From positions 18,295 through 82,294 of the forward strand of contig CAXTBN010000006.1 in the NCBI GenBank assembly GCA_964242895.1: a stretch of DNA of 64,000 nt, written 5' to 3'. Source of the stretch: JASLDZ01 sp964242895 (GTDB lineage: Bacteria; Pseudomonadota; Alphaproteobacteria; Caulobacterales; Caulobacteraceae). This document shows, piece after piece, positions 46,727-55,181 of this stretch. The position numbers were made by a program, and so were the translations under genes. Positions within the stretch are counted from its first letter, which is position 1. Each line of letters begins with the position of its first letter. The notes under the pieces were generated by a model. The model was not told where the DNA came from and made no database searches. It was given only the letters and a program-made list of their open reading frames with translations.

Positions 46727-47957
46727 GCTTGGCCATGCGGCGGTAAAGGGCGGCGCGGGTCAGCCCGAGCTCACGCGCCGCGTGGCTGACGTTGAAGCTC
46801 CAGCGCTCCAGCGCCGCCTGCAGCATCGCCTTCTCGCTGCGAGCGAGGTTGAGGTCGGTTGATCCCCGCGCCGCGGAGTCGGTCGTCTCGCCTACGAGTT
46901 CTTCCGGCCGCACCGGACCGTCGCCCAGGAACGCTGCGCGCTCGACCAGCAGTCGCAGGCCGCGCGCTTCGTCGGGCCAGGGGCCGATGAGCGTGGTCTC
47001 AGTCTCGGGCGGCAGCGTCCGCGGCGCGACGCCACGGCGTCGGGCGACGAGCGCCAGCCAGTGCCGCGCCAGGAACACCGCGTCCGCGCCGCGCCGGTGC
47101 AGGGGCGGCGCTTCGATCTCCAGCGCCGCGAGCCTGTAGAGCAGCTCGCCACCGAGGCGGTCGCGCAGGGCGGCGGGCGGCTCGCGGCTCTGCGCGATCA
47201 CCCGCACGGGCGAGGGCCGCGCGAGGGCGGAGGCGAGCGTCGCCTGTCCCACGGCGTCCAGCGCCTCGACGCCTTGAAGCGCCAGCGCGCCCGGCTCCGC
47301 AGCCGCCAGCACGGCGAGCGCAGGCCCGGGACCTTGGCCGCGCAGATCGACCTCCACCCAGCGCCCGGCCCGTGGCGAGCCGGCGTGCAGGAGCCGCGAG
47401 ATCAGCGACTTGCCCGCGCCCGCCGGACCCCAGACCAGCACGGAGGCGTCGAGCGGCGCGGCGCGGCGGACGAGGTCGCGCACCCGCACGGCCTCCGCGC
47501 TTTCGCCCAGCCACGCCTCGCTGTCGGAAGCGGAGGCGCGCTCGGCGCGGCCGCGGGCGACGGCGGCCTCCATGACCGTCGCCAGCTTGCGGTTGCTCCA
47601 CGGCTTGGTGACGAAGTCGGTGGCGCCTGCGCGCATGGCGGCCACGGCCATGACCACGCCGCTGTGCGCGGTGACCACCACCACGGGCGTGCTCGGCGCG
47701 GCGGCGCGCAGGTCGGCCAGGCACGCCAGTCCCTCGTCGCCGCCCGTAGCTCCGCGACGGAAGTTCAGGTCGAGCAGCACGGCGTCCACCGGTTCGGCGG
47801 TGATGGCCGCCAGGGCGGCGGCGGGGTCCTCGGCCTCGCGCACGACGAAGCCGCACCGGCGCATCAGCAGCACGGCCGCGCCGCGCACGTCGGCGTCGTC
47901 CTCGACCACGAGCACGACCGGAGCGCCGCCGGACGGGCTTGACGCGGGATCAGACAT
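46716..47957 (-). CDS. NtrC-family response regulator lacking GAFTGA
   Basis: This 413-residue protein has a receiver domain (Asp63, Thr95, Lys118), a shortened AAA+ domain with Walker A GPAGAGKS at 177-184, and a Fis-type helix-turn-helix at the C terminus (NVSHAARELGLTRAALYRRM). The GAFTGA loop needed to contact sigma-54 is absent: the region after Walker A reads RWVEVDLRGQGPGPALAVL. It is therefore expected to act without sigma-54, as a repressor or sigma-70 activator. Tandem palindromes begin at its start codon, which suggests autoregulation. It is co-transcribed with the kinase gene. Confidence 0.92.
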   Translation of the reverse strand: MSDPASSPSGGAPVVLVVEDDADVRGAAVLLMRRCGFVVREAEDPAAALAAITAEPVDAVLLDLNFRRGATGGDEGLACLADLRAAAPSTPVVVVTAHSGVVMAVAAMRAGATDFVTKPWSNRKLATVMEAAVARGRAERASASDSEAWLGESAEAVRVRDLVRRAAPLDASVLVWGPAGAGKSLISRLLHAGSPRAGRWVEVDLRGQGPGPALAVLAAAEPGALALQGVEALDAVGQATLASALARPSPVRVIAQSREPPAALRDRLGGELLYRLAALEIEAPPLHRRGADAVFLARHWLALVARRRGVAPRTLPPETETTLIGPWPDEARGLRLLVERAAFLGDGPVRPEELVGETTDSAARGSTDLNLARSEKAMLQAALERWSFNVSHAARELGLTRAALYRRMAKHGL

Positions 47958-47972
47958 GTCCGTTTCCGGACA
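47957..47972. promoter_or_regulatory. Palindromic operator 1 (TGTCCG-N4-CGGACA)
   Basis: This perfect inverted repeat with 6-bp arms is centred at 47964.5. It overlaps the first base of the response-regulator start codon and its ribosome-binding region. The same core, GTCCG-N4-CGGAC, recurs 19 bp away at 47976-47991, about two helical turns. It is a likely binding site for the Fis-type regulator encoded here. Confidence 0.7.
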
Positions 47973-47975
47973 GTG

Positions 47976-47991
47976 CGTCCGTTCGCGGACG
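47976..47991. promoter_or_regulatory. Palindromic operator 2 (CGTCCG-N4-CGGACG)
   Basis: This is the second perfect 6-bp-arm inverted repeat in the 112-bp region between the regulator and the efflux operon, centred at 47983.5. It shares the GTCCG/CGGAC core with operator 1 and lies three bases from it. Binding of two dimers side by side could control both divergent promoters. Confidence 0.7.
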
Positions 47992-48069
47992 GCGGGCGAT
48001 GCGCGAGCCCAATAGAGACAGTTCTTTCAACAAGTTAGGTGCTGACGAGCTGAAGCGTACACTCGCGGC

Positions 48070-49374
48070 GTGACTTCAGACAGCCCACCGCCCGCCTTCG
48101 TCGCCGCATCGGGCGCGCAGATGGACCGCGTCGTCGCGCGCCGTCGCCTGCCGCGCGCGTGGCTCTGGAGCGGAGCGGCGGCGCTGGCCGTCGCGGCTGT
48201 GGCGGGCCTCGTCGCCCTGCTCCCGCCGGCGGACAGCCTCGTCATCCCGCGAGCGGAGGCGGACAGCGCGGTCGTGCGCCGCGCGCCGTTCGACGACTAC
48301 CTGCCCGTGCGGGCGCAGGTCGAGCCGCTGCACACCACAGTCGTCGGTGCGGTGCAGGGGGGACAGGTGGCCACCGTCGTCGCGCAGGACGGGACGCGGG
48401 TCGCCGCCGGCGCGGCCCTCGTGGTGCTCAGCAATCCGCAGCTGCAGCTCGACGTCACCGCTCGCGAGGCGCAGATCTCGTCCAGTCTCGGCGAGGTCTC
48501 CGCCCAGGCGCTGACCCTGCAGAAGGCGCGCGCCGACCGCGAGCGCGAGCTTGCGCAGGCGGCTTACGACCTCGGCAAGGCGCAGCGCGACCTCGACATC
48601 CGCCAGCGGCTCCACGCTCAGGGTTTCGTCTCCGACGCGGGGGTGAAGTCTTTCGCGGAGGAGGCGGCCTACGACACCGCACGCGTGGAGGCGCTAAGGT
48701 CGTCGGCGGTGCGTGAATCGCGGCTCGCGGACGCGCAGGCCGCAGGGGTCGGCCGCACCTCCGGCGACCTCGCCCGCAACCTGGCCGAGGTGCGCGCCAG
48801 CCTGGGCGCCCTGACCCTGCGCGCGCCCGTGGCCGGCCGGCTCACGGGCTTCGACCTGCAGCCCGGCCAGACGCTGAAGCCGGGCGACCCGGTGGGGCGG
48901 ATCGACGACGAGACTGCAAGCAAGCTCATCGCCGACATCGACGAATTCTACCTGGCCCGCGTCACGCCCGGCCAGCGCGCCACCGCCGAAGCCCCCGAGG
49001 GCGGGCCGCCGCTGCAGCTGAGCGTCAGCCGCGTCCCGCCGCAGGTGAAGGACGGCCGCTTCCGCGCCGAGCTCACCTTCGACCAGCCGCCGCCCCGGCC
49101 CATGTCGCGCGGCCAATCCGCGGACGTGCGCATCGTGCTCGGCGCCACCCGTCCTGCGCTCGTGTTGCCAGCCGGACCGTGGGTGGAGGGCGGCGGCGGC
49201 GTGGCCGCCTGGGTGCTCGACGCCACCGGTCGTCGCGCCCTCCGGCGGCCCCTGACGCTCGGCCGCCGCAACCCCGAGCAGGTGGAGGTCACGAGCGGCC
49301 TGCACGCCGGAGAGCGTGTGCTGACCACCGTCGACGCGCGCCAAGCCAAGTTCTCCACCCTGATCCTGCGCTGA
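48070..49374 (+). CDS. Periplasmic adaptor (membrane fusion) protein, MacA/HlyD-like
   Basis: This 434-residue adaptor has an N-terminal membrane helix (about residues 30-50), a lipoyl/barrel-sandwich half (GAVQGGQVATVVAQDGTRVAAG), a long coiled-coil hairpin (about 130-230), the second lipoyl half (LRAPVAGRLTGFDLQPGQTL) and beta-barrel domains. It would link the MacB-like transporter to the TolC-like channel. It begins at GTG 48070. A TACACT box at 48058-48063 suggests that transcription could start at or near the GTG, so a leaderless message is possible. It is first in a four-gene operon. Confidence 0.9.
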   Translation: MTSDSPPPAFVAASGAQMDRVVARRRLPRAWLWSGAAALAVAAVAGLVALLPPADSLVIPRAEADSAVVRRAPFDDYLPVRAQVEPLHTTVVGAVQGGQVATVVAQDGTRVAAGAALVVLSNPQLQLDVTAREAQISSSLGEVSAQALTLQKARADRERELAQAAYDLGKAQRDLDIRQRLHAQGFVSDAGVKSFAEEAAYDTARVEALRSSAVRESRLADAQAAGVGRTSGDLARNLAEVRASLGALTLRAPVAGRLTGFDLQPGQTLKPGDPVGRIDDETASKLIADIDEFYLARVTPGQRATAEAPEGGPPLQLSVSRVPPQVKDGRFRAELTFDQPPPRPMSRGQSADVRIVLGATRPALVLPAGPWVEGGGGVAAWVLDATGRRALRRPLTLGRRNPEQVEVTSGLHAGERVLTTVDARQAKFSTLILR

Positions 49375-49385
49375 AGGAGCCGCCC

Positions 49386-50066
49386 GTGATCGATCTGCAG
49401 GACATTCAGCGCCTCTATCGATCCGATGAGGTCGAGACGACGGCGCTGCGCGACGTGAACCTGCGCATCGCCGAGGGCGAGTTCGTCGCCATCATGGGCC
49501 CGTCCGGCTGCGGCAAGTCCACGCTCCTGAACGTGCTGGGCGCGATCGATCGCCCGACAGCCGGCCGCTACCTCTTCGAGGGCCGCGATCTCACGGGCGT
49601 GCCGGAAGCTGAACTGTCCAAGCTGCGGCGCGAGCGGCTGGGCTTCGTCTTCCAGTCGTTCAACCTGATCGACGAGCTGACCGTCCGCGAGAACGTGGAG
49701 TTGGGCGTCGTCTACCGCCGCATGGCCGCGAAGGAGCGGCGCGAGCGGGTGGACGCTGCGCTGGACCGGGTGGGGGTGGCCCACCGGGCGGGCCACTATC
49801 CGCACCAGCTCTCCGGCGGGCAGCAGCAGCGCGCCGCCATCGCGCGCGCCGTGGTGGGCCGCCCGGCGCTGATCCTCGCGGACGAGCCCACCGGCAACCT
49901 CGACAGCGAGAACGGGGCGCAGGTGATGGACATCCTGGCCGCCCTGAACGCCGACGGGGCCACGGTGGTCATGGTCACCCACAGCCCCAGCCATGCCGAC
50001 TTGGCGCGCCGCCGCATCGAAATGCTGGACGGCCGCGTGGTGATCTCGGCGACGGCGGCGCTGTGA
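49386..50066 (+). CDS. MacB-type ABC transporter ATPase
   Basis: This 226-residue LolD/MacB-class nucleotide-binding protein has Walker A GPSGCGKST, Q-loop VFQSFNL, signature LSGGQQQR, Walker B LILADEPTGNLD and VTHSPSHA as the H-loop. It starts at GTG 49386, with GAAGGAG upstream. Unlike E. coli MacB, the ATPase and permease are separate proteins. It overlaps the permease gene's start. Confidence 0.94.
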   Translation: MIDLQDIQRLYRSDEVETTALRDVNLRIAEGEFVAIMGPSGCGKSTLLNVLGAIDRPTAGRYLFEGRDLTGVPEAELSKLRRERLGFVFQSFNLIDELTVRENVELGVVYRRMAAKERRERVDAALDRVGVAHRAGHYPHQLSGGQQQRAAIARAVVGRPALILADEPTGNLDSENGAQVMDILAALNADGATVVMVTHSPSHADLARRRIEMLDGRVVISATAAL

Positions 50067-52534
50067 TGTTCGGCCACTACGCGCGCACGCTCTTCCGCAA
50101 CCTCACGCGCCATAAGCTCTACGCGGCGATCAACGTGCTGGGACTGGCTGTGGGCGTCGCAGTATTCCTGATCCTGTCGATCCTGGTGCGACGGGAAAGC
50201 AGCTACGACGCGTGGCTTCCCGGCGCGGACAACGTCTACGCCCTGACGATCACCAATCTTCGTCCGGGCGCCCCGCCCGAGAGGGGCTACACGACGCCGG
50301 GTGTGGCGCTGCCTCTGCTGAAGCAGGACTATCCCCAGATCGCGGCGGGCACGCGCCTGATGAACGTGCGCGCCTACGCCTCACCGCCGGGCCGCACGCA
50401 TGTCGGGCTCAACCTCGGGCTGGTCGACCGCGACTTCGGCCGCGTGCTCCCGCTGCCGATGCTGGCGGGCGACCTCGCTGCGCTGAAGGACCCCGCAGCG
50501 GTGGCGGTGAGCGCGTCCACGGCGCGCAGGCTGTTCGGATCGGCGGACGTGCTCGGTCGTGACCTGCCCATCGAGATCGACAGCCGCGCTCAAGCATTCC
50601 GCGTCGGCGCGGTGTTCCGCGACCGTCCCGATCCCAGCATGCTGAACGAGTTCGAAGTGCTCGCCCAGCTTCTGCCGGACCGGACCACGTCGGTGGATCA
50701 TGCGCTCACGAGCTGGTCCCAGTCCTCCATGTTCACCCTCGTTCGGATCGACCGCCCGTCCGACGCCGCGGCGGTCGCCGCCGACCTGCAGGCCTTCATG
50801 AAGCGGCGCGGTTCACGGGAGGAACTGGGCGAGCATCCCGAGCGCGGCGTGATGCCCGGTCTTCGGCCGCTTCGGACGATGCACTTCGACGTGCGCGCTC
50901 GGGGGCTGCAGCAGCCGACGGTGGAGCGGTCGGTGGTGGCCGGCATGACGGCGCTGGGCTTGGCGACCCTGCTCCTGGCCGTGGTCAACGCTGTGAACCT
51001 CGCCACCGCCAGATCGGGCCTGCGGGCGCGCGAGGTGGCGTTGCGCAAGACGCTGGGGGCCTCGCCCCGCGCTCTCTTCGTGCAGTTCATGGTCGAGGGA
51101 GCGGTGGCGAGCGCCCTGGCGGTGCTGATCGGTCTGTCGCTGGCCGAGCTGACCCTGCCGGGAGTCAACGCACTGCTGGGCTCCGACCTGAAGCTGCACT
51201 ACTTGGGTCCGGAGGGCTTGGCGGCGACGCTGGCGGGTCTCGTGGCGCTCGTGACCGTGCTGTCGAGCACATACCCGGCCCTGGTTCTCGCGCGGGTGCA
51301 GCCGGCGGCGGGGCTCGCAGCCGCTCGAGGGCCGGGTGGGGGCCGGGGCGCCGGACGCGTGCGTGCGGCCCTGGTGGGGCTGCAGTTCGCGGCCTCCATC
51401 GCGCTGATCGTCTGCACCGCTGTGGTCCTGAGCCAAGCCGCCTACGAGCGGCGCGCCGACCCGGGCTTCTCGCGGACGGATCTCTTCGAGATCGAGGGCG
51501 GCGATGCACCGGAGTTCGCCGGCCGCCGCGGCGCCCTGCTCGACACGCTGCGCGCCACGCCGGGCGTCGCGGCGGTGGGGGTGACGGACCGGGGTCCTCA
51601 TAACGAGAACGCCTCCTCGTCCAACATAGGCCGCGCTGGCGGTACCGGCGGTCCAGATCCTATCCTGGTGGAGGAGACCACCGGGGGCGACTACTTGCGG
51701 GCCTACGGCGGCCACCTGCTGACCGGGCGCTGGTTCGACGCGGCCCGCGGGCTCGACGACCGCCGCGGCCGGGAGATCAAGGCGGGGCTGAACGTCGTCC
51801 TCAATCGCGCCGGGGCGGAGGTGCTGGGGTTCGCGTCCCCGGAGGCGGCGATCGGCCGGACGCTGCTCTGGGGCGACAGCACGCCCATGCAGGTGGTGGG
51901 CGTGATCGAAGACCTTCGCTTCCTGGGCCCGCGGCAGAAGGTCAGTCCCGCCTTCCTCGTCCACGACTCGGACTTCGAGCGGGGCGGGCGGGCGACCGAC
52001 TGGATCTTGGCCGTGCGCAGCCGGGGCGGCGATCCGGCCGCCTTCAAGGCGCGCTTGGACGCCGTGCTGCGGCGGCTGGGAGCGGCGGACGACCTGCGCG
52101 TGCGCCCGGTGACGGCGGTTTTGGACAGCTACTACCGGCCGGATGAGCGTTGCTCGCGCGTGTTCGCCGTGGGGGCGGGGCTCGCCGTGGCGCTCGGCTG
52201 CGTCGGGCTCTACGGGCTCGCCGCCTTCACCACGGCCCGGCGCACGCGCGAGATCGGCATCCGCAAGGCGCTCGGGGCCTCCACCCGCGATGTGCTCAGG
52301 CTCCTGGTCGGCGAGTTCCTGCGCCCGGTCCTATGGGCCAACCTGGCCGCGTGGCCCCTCGCCTATCTGGCCATGCGCGCCTGGCTCTCGGGCTTCGACC
52401 AGCGCATCGCGCTCGGGCCGCAGTACTTCGTCGGAGCGAGCCTGGTGGCGGTCGGCGTGGCCGCCGGCACGGTGGCCGGGCAGGCGTGGCGGGTGGCGCG
52501 GGCGGAGCCGGCGCGGGCGCTGCGGCATGAGTAG
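50066..52534 (+). CDS. ABC transporter permease with two MacB/FtsX units
   Basis: This 822-residue permease carries two MacB-type halves, each with a large periplasmic domain and FtsX-like helices. The coupling-helix motifs REVALRKTLGASPR and REIGIRKALGASTR mark the two halves. In a tripartite pump this mechanotransmission protein drives substrate from the periplasm into the outer-membrane duct. Substrates of such pumps are often macrolides, peptides or lipids. ATG 50066 follows GTG 50063, either of which could start translation; the first base of the ATG is the last base of the preceding TGA. It overlaps the TolC-like gene by eight bases. Confidence 0.92.
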   Translation: MFGHYARTLFRNLTRHKLYAAINVLGLAVGVAVFLILSILVRRESSYDAWLPGADNVYALTITNLRPGAPPERGYTTPGVALPLLKQDYPQIAAGTRLMNVRAYASPPGRTHVGLNLGLVDRDFGRVLPLPMLAGDLAALKDPAAVAVSASTARRLFGSADVLGRDLPIEIDSRAQAFRVGAVFRDRPDPSMLNEFEVLAQLLPDRTTSVDHALTSWSQSSMFTLVRIDRPSDAAAVAADLQAFMKRRGSREELGEHPERGVMPGLRPLRTMHFDVRARGLQQPTVERSVVAGMTALGLATLLLAVVNAVNLATARSGLRAREVALRKTLGASPRALFVQFMVEGAVASALAVLIGLSLAELTLPGVNALLGSDLKLHYLGPEGLAATLAGLVALVTVLSSTYPALVLARVQPAAGLAAARGPGGGRGAGRVRAALVGLQFAASIALIVCTAVVLSQAAYERRADPGFSRTDLFEIEGGDAPEFAGRRGALLDTLRATPGVAAVGVTDRGPHNENASSSNIGRAGGTGGPDPILVEETTGGDYLRAYGGHLLTGRWFDAARGLDDRRGREIKAGLNVVLNRAGAEVLGFASPEAAIGRTLLWGDSTPMQVVGVIEDLRFLGPRQKVSPAFLVHDSDFERGGRATDWILAVRSRGGDPAAFKARLDAVLRRLGAADDLRVRPVTAVLDSYYRPDERCSRVFAVGAGLAVALGCVGLYGLAAFTTARRTREIGIRKALGASTRDVLRLLVGEFLRPVLWANLAAWPLAYLAMRAWLSGFDQRIALGPQYFVGASLVAVGVAAGTVAGQAWRVARAEPARALRHE

Positions 52535-53855
52535 GCGCAGCCTCGTACTCACCCTGGTGCTCGCGGCGGCAGGCGGCGGCGGAGCGCAGGCGGAGACCTT
52601 GGCCGAGGTGCTGCGCGACGCCTTCGCCTCCAGCCCGTCGCTCGCCTCCGCGCGGGCGGGACAGGCGGCGCTGGCGGAGAGCGTGGCGCAGGCGCGGTCG
52701 GCGGGCCTTCCTCAGGCGACCCTCACCGCCTCGGCCCTCTACGAGCGGCAGGATCTGGGCGCGTCGGCCTCGGGAAATCAGGTGGTGAGCGCGGCGGGCG
52801 GGCTCGTCTCCTCCAGCGGCGGCGGGTCGCGGATCGAGACCAACGCCGGCCAGGCGCAGCTCGCCGTTTCGCAACCGCTCTACACCAGCGGGCGCGTCAC
52901 CTGGTCCGTGCGCGCCGCCCGCGCCCGCACCGAGGCCGGAGCGCAGAACCTCCGCGCCGTGCAGGCGCAGGTGCTGCTCGACGCGGTGACCGCCTACGCC
53001 GACGTGCTGCAGGCGCAGGAGGTGCGCCGCGTGCGCCGCGCCGACGTGGACACCCTCACCCGCGAGCGCGACGAGGCGCAGGCGCGCTTCACCGGCGGTC
53101 TGGTCACCAAGACAGATGTGGCGCAGGCGCAGGCCCAGCTCGACGCCGCCTCCGCGTCCGTGGCGCAGAGCGAGGGCGCGCTGGACGCCGCCCGCGCGGA
53201 GTTCGTCGCCGCGGTCGGCCGCCCGCCCGGGGAGCTCGCCGCATCCGATGCGGTCGCCGACCTCCCCGCCAGCCTCGACGCCGCCTTCGACCGGGCCGAG
53301 GCGACGGCGCCCGCCTTGTCGCAGAGTCTCGCGACCGCCCGCGCCTCGGAAGCGGCCGTGCGGCTGGCGCACGCCGACCAAGGTCCGAGCGTCGTCCTGC
53401 AGGGCGCGCTGGGCTACGTCGGACCGGTCTCGCCGCTCGCGCCGCGCGACTACGACCGCGACATCACAGCCCAGGTGGTGCTCACCCAGCCGCTGCTCAC
53501 CGGCGGCCTCCTCTCCTCCCTGACCCGTCAGGCGCGCGACCAAGCCCAGAGCGACCGCCTGATGGTCGAAGCCGTGCGCCGCCAAGTGGTGCGCAAGACC
53601 GCTCAGGCGTGGAGCGCGCTGGTCGCCGCCCGCGGCGCCGCAGCGGCCAGCACGGCGCAGGTGCGCGCGGCCGAGCTGGCGCTGGCGGGCGCGCAGGCGG
53701 AGTACGCCTTCGCCCTGCGCACCACCCTCGACGTGCTCCTCACCGACCAGGCGCTGCGCGCCGCCCAGCTCTCGCTCGCGCAGAACCGCCACGACGATCT
53801 CGTCGCTCAAGCCCAGCTCCTCGCCGTGATCGGCGGGCTGGACGCGCCCGCCTAG
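52527..53855 (+). CDS. TolC-like outer-membrane efflux channel
   Basis: This 442-residue outer-membrane factor has a signal peptide ending at GGGAQAE, then two homologous halves rich in alanine, glutamine and arginine heptads that form the periplasmic tunnel. It has the usual motifs ETLAEVLRDAFASSPSLASARA near the start and LVAARGAAAASTAQVRAAELAL in the second half. No lipobox cysteine is seen. It completes the tripartite efflux system with the adaptor and ABC proteins. Confidence 0.93.
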   Translation: MSRRSLVLTLVLAAAGGGGAQAETLAEVLRDAFASSPSLASARAGQAALAESVAQARSAGLPQATLTASALYERQDLGASASGNQVVSAAGGLVSSSGGGSRIETNAGQAQLAVSQPLYTSGRVTWSVRAARARTEAGAQNLRAVQAQVLLDAVTAYADVLQAQEVRRVRRADVDTLTRERDEAQARFTGGLVTKTDVAQAQAQLDAASASVAQSEGALDAARAEFVAAVGRPPGELAASDAVADLPASLDAAFDRAEATAPALSQSLATARASEAAVRLAHADQGPSVVLQGALGYVGPVSPLAPRDYDRDITAQVVLTQPLLTGGLLSSLTRQARDQAQSDRLMVEAVRRQVVRKTAQAWSALVAARGAAAASTAQVRAAELALAGAQAEYAFALRTTLDVLLTDQALRAAQLSLAQNRHDDLVAQAQLLAVIGGLDAPA

Positions 53856-53900
53856 TGGACTCTGCTGCGGTGCGGGAGTCCTCCTGACGTCGGCTGGTCC

Positions 53901-55010
53901 TCACGATCGAAGGAAGCGGCCGATCGCCTCATTGAGGAACTTCCCGTCCTCCGGGTTGCTGGCGGCGCCGGCGGTATGGCCCCATAGGGAGGGTATCGGC
54001 CGCAGCTCGACCTTCGGAATGAAGGCCGCCTCGTAGCTGGCGTCCTCCAGAGGGAAATAGAGGTCGGTCGCGGAGGGCATGTAGAGCACGGGCGCCTGGA
54101 TGGAGCGCAGCGCCTGCTCTGTGTTCCCGTCGAAACCCGGCGTGCCGCCCACGTCGTGGTGCTCCCACGTCCGCATCTGGAGGATGAGGTCGTTCGCGTC
54201 GGCCTTCGGAATGAAGCCGTGGCGAAACCTGTCGATCACCTGCGCAAGGGTGTCCTTGGGCGCATCCACCTTCCACAGCTCGCGCCGCCACCACTCCTGC
54301 GAGTACAACCAGGGCGCCCAGACCATGCCGAAGGCGCTGAGGCCGGCCTCGGGCTGAGCCGCGTAGTCGCCTCCCTTGAAGGCCGGGTCTGTGACGATCG
54401 CCTGGATCTGGCTCTCGAGCCTCACCACCCCGTGGGGGTAGCACTTGGCCGTGGCAGAGGTGACGACGATCCGACGCGCGAAGTCCGGGTGGCTCACCGC
54501 CCACTGGAACGCCTGTTCTCCGCCCATGGAGAAGCCGATCACCGCGTCGAGGCGTCGCACGCCCAGGTGCTCTGTAAGCAGGCGACGGCAAGCTTCGACG
54601 TTGTCGCGGATGGTGGTGATCGGAAAGCGCGGACCGTGATGCGGCTCGGGCGTGTTGCTGGGCGAGGACGACTTGCCGTTGCCGAACAGCTCGGTGGCCA
54701 CCAGGAACCGCGTGGATGGATCGAGGGCCTTGTCCGAGCCGATGAGCCAATCGTACCCGCTCGCATCCGCCATGTAGTGGGACGGCAGCAGCACGGCGTT
54801 GTCCCGCGCCGCGTTGAGCTTGCCCCAGGTGGCGAACATCACCGTCGCACGGGGCAGGACGACCCCGCTCTCCAGCCGAAAGTCACTTAGAGTGAAGGCG
54901 CGGCGCCTCCCGTCCGGTTCGACCGCCGCCCGCACGGGGCCGCCCGCGGCCGCCATCGCCGCGGTGGCCACCATCATCCGTCGGCGATCAACGCCCGCAT
55001 CCCCCGTCAT
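53901..55010 (-). CDS. Tat-exported alpha/beta hydrolase, MetX-like
   Basis: This 369-residue protein has a twin-arginine leader (DRRRMMVATAAMAAAGG) and a homoserine-acetyltransferase-type alpha/beta fold. The nucleophile elbow is GFSMGG, the acid is in SATDLYFP and the histidine is in WGHTAGA. Genuine MetX enzymes are cytoplasmic, so this exported relative is more likely a periplasmic esterase or hydrolase. GGAGG precedes ATG 55010. The gene is convergent with the efflux operon and divergent from the glycan cluster. Confidence 0.86.
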   Translation of the reverse strand: MTGDAGVDRRRMMVATAAMAAAGGPVRAAVEPDGRRRAFTLSDFRLESGVVLPRATVMFATWGKLNAARDNAVLLPSHYMADASGYDWLIGSDKALDPSTRFLVATELFGNGKSSSPSNTPEPHHGPRFPITTIRDNVEACRRLLTEHLGVRRLDAVIGFSMGGEQAFQWAVSHPDFARRIVVTSATAKCYPHGVVRLESQIQAIVTDPAFKGGDYAAQPEAGLSAFGMVWAPWLYSQEWWRRELWKVDAPKDTLAQVIDRFRHGFIPKADANDLILQMRTWEHHDVGGTPGFDGNTEQALRSIQAPVLYMPSATDLYFPLEDASYEAAFIPKVELRPIPSLWGHTAGAASNPEDGKFLNEAIGRFLRS

Positions 55011-55162
55011 GACACCTCCAGCGACCCGTCACCTTGCCGATGTTCGAACCCGCATCATAGGGCGCGAGCGACGGCTCCGCCTTTCGCCCCCCCTGTTCAG
55101 TGGAGGAGGTCTCTTGCAGCCGACCGGTCGAGCGGTCTACGAGCAGCGCCCTCGTCGCGCGG

Positions 55163-55174
55163 CTCGCTAGCGAG
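55163..55174. repeat. 12-bp perfect palindrome upstream of the multidomain GT
   Basis: CTCGCTAGCGAG is a complete palindrome ending seven bases before GTG 55182 and overlapping its likely ribosome-binding region. It may be an operator or may affect initiation. The regulator is unknown. Confidence 0.3.
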
Positions 55175-55181
55175 AAGACTG

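Noticed and set aside
48035..48063. Sigma-70 promoter (TTAGGT / TACACT) for the efflux operon
   Set aside because: The -10 is fair and spacing is 17, but the -35 is poor; noted as a possibility within the adaptor entry but not listed as a feature.
53857..53881. Inverted repeat GGACTC/GAGTCC between the convergent TolC-like and hydrolase genes
   Set aside because: The arms are short, the 13-base loop is large and there is no T tract; not convincing as a terminator.
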